Source: Streptomyces sp. CB01580 (GTDB lineage Bacteria > Actinomycetota > Actinomycetes > Streptomycetales > Streptomycetaceae). Taken from it: a stretch of 64,000 nucleotides of DNA. The DNA lies in contig NZ_LIXJ01000001.1 of NCBI RefSeq assembly GCF_001905795.1, positions 310,001-374,000 on the forward strand. Reading direction: 5' to 3'. The position numbers were made by a program, and so were the translations under genes. The notes under the pieces were generated by a model, which had not been told where the DNA came from, did no database searches, and saw only the letters and a list, made by a program, of their open reading frames with translations. Shown piece after piece: positions 34,299-44,112 of the stretch (its first letter is position 1; each line of letters begins with the position of its first letter).

Positions 34299-35282
34299 GT
34301 GCTGCGTTACCTCGCCCGCAAAGTAGTCGGCTGGTTTTTGATGATCGCCATCGCGACCAACCTCACGTACTTCCTCGCTAACGCATTCCTCAAACCTGCG
34401 TCGAACTACACCGCGTTGCGACCGCCTCGAACTCCAGCCCAGATCAACCATGCGCTGGCGCTTTACAACCTCAACCCAGACAAACCGATCATGGATCGGT
34501 GGTGGCACTGGATATCCCGGATCGTGACTCACTTCGATTGGGGCCAGTCGCCGACCGGGGGCAGCGTCAACGACCAGGTCGCCTATCGGATCGCCGTCAG
34601 CGGCCAGCTGGTCCTGGGCGCGACGATCCTGTCCATCATCATCGGAGTCGGGCTGGGCGTCTACACCGCGTCGCGCCAGTACAAGGCCGCCGACCGGCTG
34701 TGGCAGGGGCTCTCCGTGCTCTCCTTCAACACGCCCTCCGCGGTGGCCTCCCTCGCGGTGGTGCTCGCGGCCATCGCGCTGAACCAGGCCCTGGGCAGCA
34801 CGCTGCTGCCTGTCGCCGGAGCGCAGAGCCCCGACGTCACCGGGTTCTGGTCGGTCTTCGGGTCCAGAGCGACGCACGCGATCCTGCCCACGATCTCGCT
34901 CACGTTCATCTCCTATGCGGGATACCACCTGTTGCAGCGATCGCTGCTGCTGGACCACATCAACTCCGACTACGTCCGTACCGCACGGGCCAAGGGGTTG
35001 ACGCGGAAGCAGGCCATCTACCGGCACGGGCTGCGGACCTCGATCATCCCCGTCGCCACTCAGGTCGCGTTCGCGATGCCGGCGCTGTTCACCGGCGCGG
35101 TGATCACAGAGACGGTCTTCGCCTGGCACGGAATGGGTGAGTACTTCACCAAGACCATCAGCACGAACGACGTGCACGGCGTCGTCGCTGTCGCAGCCTT
35201 CGGAGCCCTCATGACAGCCATCGGTGCGGTTCTGGCCGACCTCGTCATCGTGGCCCTCGACCCCAGGATCAGGGTGAGCTGA
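34299..35282 (+). CDS. Dipeptide/oligopeptide ABC transporter permease 1 (DppB/OppB-like)
   Basis: A 327-residue inner-membrane permease. The N-terminal TM_PBP1 region starts LRYLARKVVGWFLMIAIATN, and the later part holds five or six helices. The coupling-loop signature is LDHINSDYVRTARAKGLTRK, which contacts the ATPase. The GTG start at 34299 has GAAAGG 10 nt upstream; a longer frame back to 34107 is not permease-like. It is the first gene of a four-gene operon, followed after one base by the second permease. The substrate class is peptide or another family-5 ligand and is not fixed by sequence. Confidence 0.9.
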   Translation: MLRYLARKVVGWFLMIAIATNLTYFLANAFLKPASNYTALRPPRTPAQINHALALYNLNPDKPIMDRWWHWISRIVTHFDWGQSPTGGSVNDQVAYRIAVSGQLVLGATILSIIIGVGLGVYTASRQYKAADRLWQGLSVLSFNTPSAVASLAVVLAAIALNQALGSTLLPVAGAQSPDVTGFWSVFGSRATHAILPTISLTFISYAGYHLLQRSLLLDHINSDYVRTARAKGLTRKQAIYRHGLRTSIIPVATQVAFAMPALFTGAVITETVFAWHGMGEYFTKTISTNDVHGVVAVAAFGALMTAIGAVLADLVIVALDPRIRVS

Positions 35283-35283
35283 C

Positions 35284-36240
35284 GTGGCCATCAACATGCC
35301 CGGTGCCGGACCCGACGCCGAAGAGGTGCGCCCCGACAGGGCTGAAGCGCAGGAACCGGGGACGACCGGCCCCGGTGGCAAACGCCTCTCCCCGTCCAAG
35401 CTCTACATGCGGCGCTTCGCGCGCAACAAGGCGGCGCTCGGCGGTCTGGTCCTCTTCGTCCTCCTCGTGTTGTTCTCGCTGTTCGGCCGGTACCTGACCC
35501 ACTGGGACCACATGGAGGCGGACTTCACCGCGCTCTCCGTCTCCCCCGGAGTCGGCGGCCACCTGCTGGGCACCAACGGCGCGGGCAACGACGTCTACGC
35601 CCAACTCGTGCACGGCCTCGGCAGATCGCTGATCATCGCTGTGACGGTGTCGCTGCTGACCACCGCCATAGCCGGACTGTTCGGCACCACCGCCGCCTAC
35701 TTCGGCGGCAAGGTCGAGCGGGCGATGCTCGGTCTCGTGCACTTCCTGCTCATCCTGCCCTCGTTCCTCATCATCGCCCTGGTCGGTACGCACTACCGCG
35801 GCGAGTGGCAGGTTCTGGTCGTGGTCCTCACACTGTTCGGCTGGATGCTCACAGCCCGGGTGATCTGGTCCCTGGCCACCTCCCTGCGGGAGCGCGAGTA
35901 CGTGATGGCGGCCCGCTTCATGGGCGTCAGCCCGATGCGCACCATCGTCCGCCACCTGGTACCGAACATCGGATCCTTGCTCATCGTGACGTTCACCCTC
36001 GGTGTCGCCTCGACCGTGCAGGCCGAGACGGCGCTCTCCTTCATCGGTTTCGGCGTCAAGCAGCCCGACGTGTCGCTGGGTTCCATGCTCGCCGACGGGC
36101 AGAACACCCTGTCCACCGCTCCCTGGCTGTTCTACCTGCCCGCAGCCATGGTGGTGCTGCTCACCGTGGCGATGGCGCTGATCGGCGACGGTCTGCGGGA
36201 CGCCCTCGACCCCACCTCGCAGTCTGGAGGCCGCGCATGA
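35284..36240 (+). CDS. Dipeptide/oligopeptide ABC transporter permease 2 (DppC/OppC-like)
   Basis: A 318-residue permease with the OppC N-terminal segment (RRFARNKAALGGLVLFVLL) and a coupling loop REREYVMAARFMGVSPMRTI. The end has the conserved LSFIGFGVKQPDVSLGSML. GTG 35284 follows the first permease stop after one base, and its own stop overlaps the ATPase start as ATGA. It pairs with permease 1 to form the channel. Confidence 0.92.
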   Translation: MAINMPGAGPDAEEVRPDRAEAQEPGTTGPGGKRLSPSKLYMRRFARNKAALGGLVLFVLLVLFSLFGRYLTHWDHMEADFTALSVSPGVGGHLLGTNGAGNDVYAQLVHGLGRSLIIAVTVSLLTTAIAGLFGTTAAYFGGKVERAMLGLVHFLLILPSFLIIALVGTHYRGEWQVLVVVLTLFGWMLTARVIWSLATSLREREYVMAARFMGVSPMRTIVRHLVPNIGSLLIVTFTLGVASTVQAETALSFIGFGVKQPDVSLGSMLADGQNTLSTAPWLFYLPAAMVVLLTVAMALIGDGLRDALDPTSQSGGRA

Positions 36241-38363
36241 TCGAGCAGCGCGCTGTCACGACCAATGCCGACACCCAGCAGCCCCTGCTGTCCGTACGTG
36301 ACCTGAAGGTGGCCTTCCCGTCGGAAGCAGGCCGGGTGGAAGCCGTCCGCGGCGTCTCCTTCGACCTGCATCGCGGCAAAACCCTGGGCATCGTGGGCGA
36401 ATCGGGGTCGGGCAAGTCCGTCACGTCCATGGCCGTCATGGGGCTGCTGCCCGACTACGCCGCGGTCACCGGCGAAATCACGCTCGGCGGGAAGAACCTC
36501 CTCGACCTCGACGACCGACGGATGTCGAAGGTGCGCGGTCAGCACATCGGCATGATCTTCCAGGACCCGCTCTCGTCTCTCACTCCGATCTTCAGCATCG
36601 GAGCCCAGATCGTCGAGGCCCTCCAGATCCACCAGGACATCTCGTCCGCGGCCGCCTGGAAACGGGCCGTCGAACTGCTGGACCTGGTCGGCATCCCCAA
36701 CCCCGACCGCCGCGCCAAAGGGTTCCCGCACGAGTTCTCAGGCGGTATGCGGCAGCGGGCCGTCATCGCCATGGCGATCGCGAACGACCCCGACCTGATC
36801 ATCGCCGACGAGCCGACGACCGCTCTCGACGTCACCGTGCAGGCGCAGATCCTCGATGTCCTCAAGACCGCCCAGCGCGAGACCGGGGCCGCGGTCATCA
36901 TGATCACCCACGACCTCGGGGTGGTGGCCGGCTCGGCCGACGACGTCATGGTGATGTACGCCGGTCGGCCGGTCGAGCGTGCCGGGGTGGACGAACTCTT
37001 CTCGCGACCGCGCATGCCGTACACCATCGGCCTGATGGGTGCGATTCCCCGACTGGACGACCGCGACAGGGACGCCCTGACCCCGGTCCCGGGAACTCCA
37101 CCGCTCCTGGTGGACCTTCCCGACGCCTGCCCCTTCGCGGCGCGTTGCCCCGTGGTGCAGGACGCCTGCCGGGAGGCCGAACCGCCCCTGCTGGCGATCG
37201 CCGAGGACGACACCGGCGACGAGCACTCGGCCGCCTGCCGGCGTGCCGCGGAGATCGACGACGGCGCCATCGGCGGCCGGCCGATCTACCCCGTCCCGGT
37301 CGGCAGGGAGAACCGAGCCACGGCCGTCCCCCGCGAGGACCGGCCGAAGGTCCTGGAACTCTCCGGTGTCACCAAGACCTTCCCGCTCACCAAGGGCGGC
37401 CTGCTCAAACGCAAGGTGGGCACCGTCTTCGCCGTCAACGGCATCGACCTGGACATCCGCGAGGGAGAGACGCTCGGACTCGTCGGCGAGTCGGGGTGCG
37501 GCAAGACCACCACACTGCTGGAGGTCATGGGACTGAAGCCGCCCGAGCAGGGCAGCATCGCCGTCTGCGGCCAGGACACCACGGGCCTGAAGCGGAAGCA
37601 GGACATCAGCTCCGTCCGCCGCAAGATCCAGATGATGTTCCAGGACCCCATGGGGGCACTGGACCCCCGGATGACGGTCTTCGACATCCTCGCGGAACCC
37701 CTCCGCGCGGTCGGTGAACGCGACAAGAAGGTGCTCGGCACCCAGGTGGCGGAGCTCATGGAGCTGGTGGGACTCGACCCCGAGCACCGCGACCGCTTCC
37801 CCGCGGCCTTCTCCGGCGGGCAGCGGCAACGCATCGGCATCGCCCGGGCGCTCGCCACGAAGCCGCAGCTGCTGGTTCTCGACGAGCCGGTCTCGGCTCT
37901 CGACGTCTCGGTTCAGGCCGGCGTCATCAACCTGCTCAACGACCTCAAGGCCGAGCTGGGCCTGTCCTACCTCCTCGTCGCCCACGACCTGTCGGTGGTG
38001 CGCCACATCTCCGACCGCGTGGCGGTGATGTACCTGGGGCGGATCGTCGAGATCGGCACCACCGACTCCCTCTTCGACGACCCCAGGCACCCTTACACCC
38101 AGGCGCTCCTCTCCGCGATCCCCCTGCCCGATCCGGTCGCGGAACGCACTCGGGAACGAGTTCTGCTCAAGGGCGACCTCCCCAGTCCGACCGACGACCG
38201 GCCGGGCTGCCGGTTCGTCACCAGGTGTCCGCTCCACTTGACGCTGTCGGAGCCGCAGAAGGAGCAGTGTCGCGGGGTCACTCCGCAGCTCACTGGAAGG
38301 GGAGACCAGGACCACCGCGACGCATGCCATTTCGCGGACACGACCACGTCTGTAGACAACTAA
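36237..38363 (+). CDS. Fused double ABC ATPase of the importer (DppD-DppF-like)
   Basis: A 708-residue protein joining two ABC ATPases that are separate genes in most bacteria. Half 1 (about 15-330): Walker A GESGSGKS, signature FSGGMRQR, Walker B LIIADEP, and a C-terminal CPFAARCPVVQDAC oligo-peptide/HPY cysteine motif. Half 2 (about 365-708): GESGCGKT, FSGGQRQR, LLVLDEP, and the cysteine motif CRFVTRCPLHLTLSEPQKEQC. Both halves have all residues for ATP hydrolysis. The start overlaps the permease stop by 4 nt. The binding-protein gene begins 14 bp after the stop, so the whole transport complex is one operon. Confidence 0.93.
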   Translation: MIEQRAVTTNADTQQPLLSVRDLKVAFPSEAGRVEAVRGVSFDLHRGKTLGIVGESGSGKSVTSMAVMGLLPDYAAVTGEITLGGKNLLDLDDRRMSKVRGQHIGMIFQDPLSSLTPIFSIGAQIVEALQIHQDISSAAAWKRAVELLDLVGIPNPDRRAKGFPHEFSGGMRQRAVIAMAIANDPDLIIADEPTTALDVTVQAQILDVLKTAQRETGAAVIMITHDLGVVAGSADDVMVMYAGRPVERAGVDELFSRPRMPYTIGLMGAIPRLDDRDRDALTPVPGTPPLLVDLPDACPFAARCPVVQDACREAEPPLLAIAEDDTGDEHSAACRRAAEIDDGAIGGRPIYPVPVGRENRATAVPREDRPKVLELSGVTKTFPLTKGGLLKRKVGTVFAVNGIDLDIREGETLGLVGESGCGKTTTLLEVMGLKPPEQGSIAVCGQDTTGLKRKQDISSVRRKIQMMFQDPMGALDPRMTVFDILAEPLRAVGERDKKVLGTQVAELMELVGLDPEHRDRFPAAFSGGQRQRIGIARALATKPQLLVLDEPVSALDVSVQAGVINLLNDLKAELGLSYLLVAHDLSVVRHISDRVAVMYLGRIVEIGTTDSLFDDPRHPYTQALLSAIPLPDPVAERTRERVLLKGDLPSPTDDRPGCRFVTRCPLHLTLSEPQKEQCRGVTPQLTGRGDQDHRDACHFADTTTSVDN

Positions 38364-38377
38364 GCTGAAAGGCTGTC

Positions 38378-40081
38378 ATGAGAAGAATTTCTCTGAGCGG
38401 GTTGGCGTTCGCCGCCGCCGCTTCCCTCGTCCTCTCCGGGTGCGGCGGTGGTGACACCGACAACTCCGGGCAGGAGAAGTCCAAGGGCGCCACCTCGGAG
38501 AACGAGGTGCTGACCTCGTACAACCCCCAGCCTGCGAGCAACCTGAAGCAGGGGGGCAAGCTGACGCTTCCCATCGTGGAGATTCCCGATCAGCTCAACA
38601 CCCTGCACGGCAACGCATCGCTGTACACATCGAAGATCGCCTGGTTCTACCAGCCGAAGCTGTCCTTCAACGACCCCAAGGGCAACATCACCTACAACGA
38701 GGACTACCTCACCGACGTCAAGCAGACGACGGTGGGCGGCAACACCCAGGTCACGTACGACATCAACCCGAAGGCCAAGTGGAACGACGGCCAGGACATC
38801 GACTGGACGGCGTTCCGGGACACCTGGAACGCGCTCAACGGGAAGGACAAGGAGTACGACGTCAGCTCCACCGACGGCTACTCCAGCATCGCCTCGGTCG
38901 AGAAGGGCAAGGACGCCAAGCAGGCGATCGTCACCTTCGACGGCCCGTTCGTGTACTGGAAGTCCCTCTTCTACGAGCTCGTCAGCCCGCACATCGCCAA
39001 GTCCGACGCCTTCAACAAGGCCTACGTGAACAACCCCCGCCCGGAGTGGGGTGCCGGCCCGTACATCATCTCCAAGTTCGATGCCAAGGGCGGCACCGTC
39101 TCCTACAAGCCCAACCCCAAGTGGTGGGGCGCCAAGCCGCATCTGGACGAGCTCACCTTCGTACAGATGGAGGAGAGCGCCAGCATCAACGCCTTCAAGA
39201 ACGGCCAGATCGACGCGGTGGAGGCAAATAACGCCGAGCAGCTCAACCAGGTGAAGTCGGTGAAGGGGACCGAACTTCGCCGCGGCACGACCACCTCCAA
39301 CAACCTCATGGTCTTCAACAGCACCTCGCCCCAGTTGAAGGACCCGGCGGTGCGCAAGGCCCTGATGGAGGGAATCGACCGTTCCCAACTCGCGAAGATC
39401 TCGTTCCAGGGACTCGGCTACACCGAGCCGCTGCCCGGATCCTTCAATCTCTACCCCTTCCAGAAGGGGTACCAGGACAACTTCGGCAAGCTCGTGAAGT
39501 TCGATGCCGCCACGGCGAAGAAGGACCTGGATGCCGCGGGCTGGAAGGTCGGCTCGGACGGTGTGCGTGTCAAGGACGGCGAGAAGCTGGAGCTGACCTT
39601 CCCCACCATCGGTGACAGGTCGACCACCAAGGCCCGCGCCACTGCCCTCGCCCAGATGATGAAGGACATCGGCGTCAAACTGGACATCGAGGCTCACCCC
39701 TCCGCCGACTTCAACAAGGTGTTCACCAAGCGCGCCTTCGACGTCTTCGCGATGGGCTTCATTTCGAGCGACCCGAACGGAATGCTCTTCATCTGCCAGA
39801 TGTACTGCTCCGACTCCACTCTCAACGTCTCCCGCTCGGTGCCGAAGAGCATGGACAAGGACGTCAAGGCCGTCACCAACCTGCCGACCCTTGACCAGCA
39901 GTTCGATGTCGGCAACAAGGTCGAGCTGGAAGCCATGGAGACCTACGGCATCATGCCGACCCACAACGGCCCCACCATCTGGGCCGTCAAGAAGGGTCTC
40001 GCCAACTACGGATCGGCCCAGTTCTACGGCAACTACGGCGTCATGGGCCCGCCCCAGCTGATCGGCTGGCAGGCGAAGTAG
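38378..40081 (+). CDS. Family-5 extracellular solute-binding lipoprotein
   Basis: A 567-residue binding protein of the DppA/OppA family. The signal peptide ends LVLSGC, with lipid attachment at about residue 22. The mature protein has PQPASNLKQGGKLTLP, NDGQDIDWTAFRDTWNAL (the usual aperture-loop region) and GAGPYIISKFD. It delivers peptides or similar ligands to the two permeases encoded just upstream. GGCTGTC before the ATG is a weak ribosome site, but the short spacing to the ATPase stop suggests coupling. Placing the binding protein last in the operon is less common than first. A strong terminator follows 9 bp downstream. Confidence 0.92.
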   Translation: MRRISLSGLAFAAAASLVLSGCGGGDTDNSGQEKSKGATSENEVLTSYNPQPASNLKQGGKLTLPIVEIPDQLNTLHGNASLYTSKIAWFYQPKLSFNDPKGNITYNEDYLTDVKQTTVGGNTQVTYDINPKAKWNDGQDIDWTAFRDTWNALNGKDKEYDVSSTDGYSSIASVEKGKDAKQAIVTFDGPFVYWKSLFYELVSPHIAKSDAFNKAYVNNPRPEWGAGPYIISKFDAKGGTVSYKPNPKWWGAKPHLDELTFVQMEESASINAFKNGQIDAVEANNAEQLNQVKSVKGTELRRGTTTSNNLMVFNSTSPQLKDPAVRKALMEGIDRSQLAKISFQGLGYTEPLPGSFNLYPFQKGYQDNFGKLVKFDAATAKKDLDAAGWKVGSDGVRVKDGEKLELTFPTIGDRSTTKARATALAQMMKDIGVKLDIEAHPSADFNKVFTKRAFDVFAMGFISSDPNGMLFICQMYCSDSTLNVSRSVPKSMDKDVKAVTNLPTLDQQFDVGNKVELEAMETYGIMPTHNGPTIWAVKKGLANYGSAQFYGNYGVMGPPQLIGWQAK

Positions 40082-40089
40082 CCGCCCTG

Positions 40090-40124
40090 CCGGGGGCTCC
40101 GCAGCATCGATGCGGAGCCCCCGG
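40090..40124 (+). terminator. Terminator of the ABC importer operon
   Basis: A perfect 14-bp stem (40090-40103 with 40111-40124) and a 7-nt loop, 9 bp after the last stop codon. Confidence 0.85.
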
Positions 40125-40208
40125 CCCGTACTGGGCTCTGTTGCACAGTCGGTGGTGACGGCAGGTGACGGGTGTCGTCGACGTCCTGTGCGAGATGTCA
40201 ACGTCCTT

Positions 40209-40330
40209 GTGACAACGGTGTTTTCAGGGCCGGCGGCACTGGCCATCGATGATGTGGCGGACGACGGCGAGATGATCCGTGTCGCGGCCCGGCCCCGGAA
40301 CGTCCCCGTGTCCTGCCCGGTGTGTGGTGT
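40209..40330 (+). mobile_element. ISL3-family transposase N-terminal remnant
   Basis: The frame reads VTTVFSGPAALAIDDVADDG, then EMIRVAARPRNVPVSCPVCG. This is the start of ISL3 transposases up to the first zinc-finger CxxC. It then diverges, and the rest is missing. GGCTCTGTTGCACAG at 40134-40148 could be a leftover terminal repeat. The remaining bases to the tRNA terminator (40331-40657) show no gene. Confidence 0.75.
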
Positions 40331-40657
40331 CTTCGACGAGACAGCTGTGGACTCGGTGCGGGACCGGTGGCGGACGAGGCGTTCACCGCGCTGATGCACC
40401 CGGCTGGGAGCAACCGCCGTCAGGCCAGGTGCCCGGATGCCCGTAGCGGGCTCCCCGCGCCATGACGTGCCTCGCTTTCGTCCGATGCCGGATTTCACCG
40501 ACCCCCACCCAGCGCTACCGCCACCCGGACATGCACAAGGTCATACCTTCCTCGCGCATCGCTCTCCGCACGCCGAGCCCCCTGCCGAGCCCGCTCGTCA
40601 GGACACGCTGACGCCGGTCCAGCACGCCGGTCCCCGACTGGCCCCCAAAAACGATCA

Positions 40658-40691
40658 AGGGCTGGTTTCGGATCCCTCCGAAACCAGCCCT
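40658..40691 (-). terminator. Rho-independent terminator of tRNA-Pro
   Basis: A perfect 14-bp stem (40658-40671 with 40678-40691) with a 6-nt loop. On the minus strand it is followed by TTGATCGTTTTT, a true U-run. Confidence 0.92.
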
Positions 40692-40710
40692 GACCTGTGA
40701 CTCTCATGAG

Positions 40711-40784
<74 letters not shown>

Positions 40785-40833
40785 CTACGGTTCTTCCCGG
40801 TGCTCCGGGCGACCGCGCAGGACAAACATTACC

Positions 40834-43467
40834 TCACTCCGAGGACCGGATCGACGCACGTGCCTGGTGGGCGCGGTCGGCGAGCATTTCCGCGCCGCAC
40901 GCGGTGGCCAGCTTGTGAGCCCTGGCGAGTTCGCGCGGGGAGCGGGTCGCGATGCCGTAGTCGACGAGCGCCAGGGCGTGTTCGTACGCGGCCGGGGACG
41001 CCTCCAGGTGACGGACCGCCTCGGCCAGCAGATGCACCGCGTCCTCGGGACGGGAGAAGAGGGCGACGCAGCGCAGGGCCTCGCCGATCGCGGTGTCCGT
41101 ACCGAACCGTTCGGCGTGCACGCGGGCGGCGGTGGCGAGTTGGGCGGCGCGCTGCGGGTCCTCCTCCACCAGGGCGCGGGCCAGGTCACCGGCCCAGGGT
41201 GCCCACACGCCGTTGAACCTGCCCCGGGCCTCGAGTGCCCGACCGGCCGCTTCGAGTTCGGTGGCGGCCTCCTTGGTACGGCCTTCCGCCAGCAGCAGCC
41301 TGCCGCGCAGGCAGGGTGCGTCGGGCAGCACCATCGCGCTGGGATAGGGCGGACCGAAGTCGTAGCGGTCCGCGATCTGTCGGGCCTCGGCGACGCGGCC
41401 CCGGGCGATCAGGGTGTCGATGAGCAGGCAGGCCGCGTCCCAGTGGACCGGAAGTCCGCTGCCGACGCGGTCGGCGAGGCGCAGTCCCTCGCGGAGGAAG
41501 CCTTCGGCCTCGGCGAGTCGGCCGCGACGGCGGTGGACCAGGCCCAGCAGCGTATGCGCGAACGCGAGGTGCGCACCGCTCCACCCCGAGATCTCGAAGG
41601 CGCGGACGGCCTCGCCGAACAGTGCCTCGGCCCGGTCGACCTGGTCGGTGAAGGCGTACGTGATGCCGACGAGCGTGGGCAGCTCGAAGCCCCATTCGGT
41701 GTCGGTCCAGCCGAGACCCCGGGCGGGGTGGCCGTCGACCAGGGCGCGTTCGCAGAGGTCGACGATCAGCTGGGCGTTCTCGCCGCGCATCATGGCGTCG
41801 AAGGCCCGCAGCGTCAGCAGGGCCCGTTCGGCGTTGTCCCGGCCGGTGAGATGGTCGGCGTTCCGGGCGAGCCGCTCGGACCTGGCGGGCCCGTCGTCCT
41901 CCGTGGCCTGCATGCCCTCCCAGAGGAAGTGGGCGGCCTGCAGTCGCATCAGGCCGGGACCCGGCGCGGTGCGCGCGGCCTCGGCGGCGAGCGCGCTCGC
42001 CGCCTCCTTGAGCTGGTTGTTGTGGGAATGCGCGGCCGCCAGCCGGTAGGTGGCGTCGATCCGCTGCGTCTCGTCCAGACCCTGCATGTCGAGAGCGGCC
42101 CGCAGGTGCTGGACCGTGGTGGCCGGGGAGGTGAGCAGGGTGGCGCAGCCCAGCTCGTACAGCAGGGTCGCCTTGATGTCCGGATGCGGGGGCTCCTCCA
42201 GGGCACGCTCCAGACAGCGGCGGGCGGCTTCCGGGGCGCCGACGGCCAGGTGCTGCCGGGACGCCTCGCGGAGCTGCTCGACGAGTTCCGGATCGTCGTC
42301 CGGGTGCACTTCGAGGAGGTGCCGGGAGGCCGCCGCGGCGCCGAGCCCCGCACGGGTGATGGCCCACGCGGCCCGTCCGTGGAAGGCGGTGCGGGTGGCC
42401 GGCGGGATGGAGCGGTAGATGGCGGAGGCGATCAGCGGATGGACGAACTCCAGCGGATCGAACCCGGTGACGATACGGGCCTCGCGCAGCAGCGCCGTGC
42501 AGTCTGCGGCCTCGGCCTGGCTCATCCCGGCCAGCGTGGCGGCGAGGTCCTGTGAGATGTCCGTGCCGAGAACGGCCACGGCCCAGGCGAAGCGGGTGGC
42601 GTTGGTGCCGAGCCGTTCGAGCCGGGCGACGAGACCGCTGCCCCGGGCGGAGGCACCGAGTTCGCGCAGCAGACCGGCCGACTCCTCCAGCGGTGCCAGT
42701 TCACGGTCCTGGACCTTGGCGACGAGTTCGACCGCCTCGTAGGGATTGCCTCCGGTGACGGCCCACACCTCGCGGCAGAACGGGTCGTCGGCGTGCTCGC
42801 CGAGGGCGGCGCGGGCCAGTTCGGCGGTGGCGTCCGGGGTGAGGGCTCGCAGGGCCACCCGGGTCTGGCGCGGGTGGGCGCCGCCCTTTCCGGCGTCCTG
42901 GTGCCGTGCCGCCATCTCCTCCGGCCGGTGGGCTCGGACGACGAGGACCGGCAGTTCGGCGAGGCGCGCGGTGAAGGAGTCGAGCCAGGCGAGGGTTTCG
43001 CCGTCGGCCCAGTGGGCGTCGTCGATCATGAGCAGCAGCGGGCGGTGGCTCAGCCGGGTGGCGAGCCGGGCCACGACGAAGTCGAGGCCGTCCCGGACAC
43101 CCTGCGGGTCGGCCTGCGGTCCGCTCGGTCGGGCGAGCCCGAGGGCGGGCGCGGCGATCTCGTACCAGGGACCGAACAGGTCCCGCACCTCGTCGGGCCG
43201 GAAGTCGTCGAAAGCCGGTTGCAGTAATTGCCGTACGACGTGGAAGGGAACGGAGGTGACCGTTTCACCACCGCGTGCGGACCAGACCGTGCAGCGGTCG
43301 GCGGCCATCGAACGGATCTCGTCGAGCAGTGCCGTCTTCCCGATACCCGCCTCGCCGCTGAAGACCAGCAGTCCTCCGGTGGCCTGGGAGCCGCACAGGG
43401 CATCCACGGCTTGTGCGGCAGCGGCGAGTTCCGGCTCGCGCTCGTACAGTGGCCGGGACTGCTTCAT
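40834..43467 (-). CDS. LAL-like AAA ATPase with TPR-rich C-terminus but no HTH
   Basis: An 877-residue protein. The N-terminal ATPase has Walker A FSGEAGIGKTALL (about 40-50) and Walker B LLLMIDDAHWAD (about 150). A long helical repeat region with tetratricopeptide character fills residues 400-870. This is the architecture of large LuxR-type activators (LAL/MalT-like). The usual C-terminal LuxR helix-turn-helix is missing: the protein ends ADRAHQARASIRSSE. No HTH-coding sequence follows in any frame before the tRNA. ATG 43467 has GGGGAGGG 5 nt upstream. It may therefore act by protein contact rather than DNA binding, or be a shortened regulator. A perfect palindrome at 43496 lies just upstream. 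Confidence 0.8.
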   Translation of the reverse strand: MKQSRPLYEREPELAAAAQAVDALCGSQATGGLLVFSGEAGIGKTALLDEIRSMAADRCTVWSARGGETVTSVPFHVVRQLLQPAFDDFRPDEVRDLFGPWYEIAAPALGLARPSGPQADPQGVRDGLDFVVARLATRLSHRPLLLMIDDAHWADGETLAWLDSFTARLAELPVLVVRAHRPEEMAARHQDAGKGGAHPRQTRVALRALTPDATAELARAALGEHADDPFCREVWAVTGGNPYEAVELVAKVQDRELAPLEESAGLLRELGASARGSGLVARLERLGTNATRFAWAVAVLGTDISQDLAATLAGMSQAEAADCTALLREARIVTGFDPLEFVHPLIASAIYRSIPPATRTAFHGRAAWAITRAGLGAAAASRHLLEVHPDDDPELVEQLREASRQHLAVGAPEAARRCLERALEEPPHPDIKATLLYELGCATLLTSPATTVQHLRAALDMQGLDETQRIDATYRLAAAHSHNNQLKEAASALAAEAARTAPGPGLMRLQAAHFLWEGMQATEDDGPARSERLARNADHLTGRDNAERALLTLRAFDAMMRGENAQLIVDLCERALVDGHPARGLGWTDTEWGFELPTLVGITYAFTDQVDRAEALFGEAVRAFEISGWSGAHLAFAHTLLGLVHRRRGRLAEAEGFLREGLRLADRVGSGLPVHWDAACLLIDTLIARGRVAEARQIADRYDFGPPYPSAMVLPDAPCLRGRLLLAEGRTKEAATELEAAGRALEARGRFNGVWAPWAGDLARALVEEDPQRAAQLATAARVHAERFGTDTAIGEALRCVALFSRPEDAVHLLAEAVRHLEASPAAYEHALALVDYGIATRSPRELARAHKLATACGAEMLADRAHQARASIRSSE

Positions 43468-43495
43468 CCCTACCCTCCCCAAAGTGGTGCGGACG

Positions 43496-43507
43496 AGTGT
43501 CGACACT
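43496..43507. promoter_or_regulatory. Perfect 12-bp palindrome upstream of the LAL-like gene
   Basis: AGTGTCGACACT, 29 bp before the start codon. An operator is possible; the binding factor is unknown. Confidence 0.4.
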
Positions 43508-43575
43508 AGTCGTGAACCCGGGTCCACGGACAGTGGTTCGTACACTTCATCGCAGGTGCGGGGCACAATCGAATG

Positions 43576-44112
43576 ATGGACGCCACCAGCAGGGACCGGG
43601 ACGCCGAGGGCCGGGCGCGCAACGCGCGTCCCCGTGACGGACTGGGCCGCCCCCTGCCGTACGGGGCCCCGGGAGTGGAGCGGCAGCCCGAGGGGGTGAC
43701 CCGCACTCCCGAGGAGACGGTGCGGGAGGCGCAGCGGCTGCTGGACGCGGGAATGCCGTTCCACGCGCACGAGGTGTTCGAGGACGCGTGGAAGTCCGGC
43801 CCGCCCTCGGAACGGGAACTGTGGCGCGGGCTGGCGCAGTTGGCCGTGGGGCTGACGCACGCGGCGCGCGGCAACGCCACCGGCGGAGCCCGGTTGTTGC
43901 GGCGCGGAGCGGCGGCGCTCGACGGGTTCGGGACCGCCCGGCCGCACGGGATCGCGGTCGACGCGTTGATCGGCTGGGCCGGGGACCTGGCACGACGGGT
44001 GGAGGCCGGGGAGGGCGAAGGCGTACCCGGCGGCGGGGCACGGCCCGTCGACGCGGCCGGTGAGGCACCCCGCCTGCTCCCCGGAGGCCGCCGGGGCGTG
44101 TTCCGAAAGTAG
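43576..44112 (+). CDS. DUF309 protein whose last codons lie in a repeat element
   Basis: A 178-residue protein with the DUF309 core FHAHEVFEDAWKSGP, then LWRGLAQLAVGLTHAARGN and GGARLLRRG (about residues 58-115). The family is helical and of unknown function. The start is either ATG 43573 or 43576. CACAAT ending at 43569 suits a leaderless message beginning at 43576. The final codons and stop (VFRK-stop) are encoded by the left terminal repeat of the element at 44093-44267, so insertion probably changed the C-terminus. Confidence 0.85.
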   Translation: MDATSRDRDAEGRARNARPRDGLGRPLPYGAPGVERQPEGVTRTPEETVREAQRLLDAGMPFHAHEVFEDAWKSGPPSERELWRGLAQLAVGLTHAARGNATGGARLLRRGAAALDGFGTARPHGIAVDALIGWAGDLARRVEAGEGEGVPGGGARPVDAAGEAPRLLPGGRRGVFRK

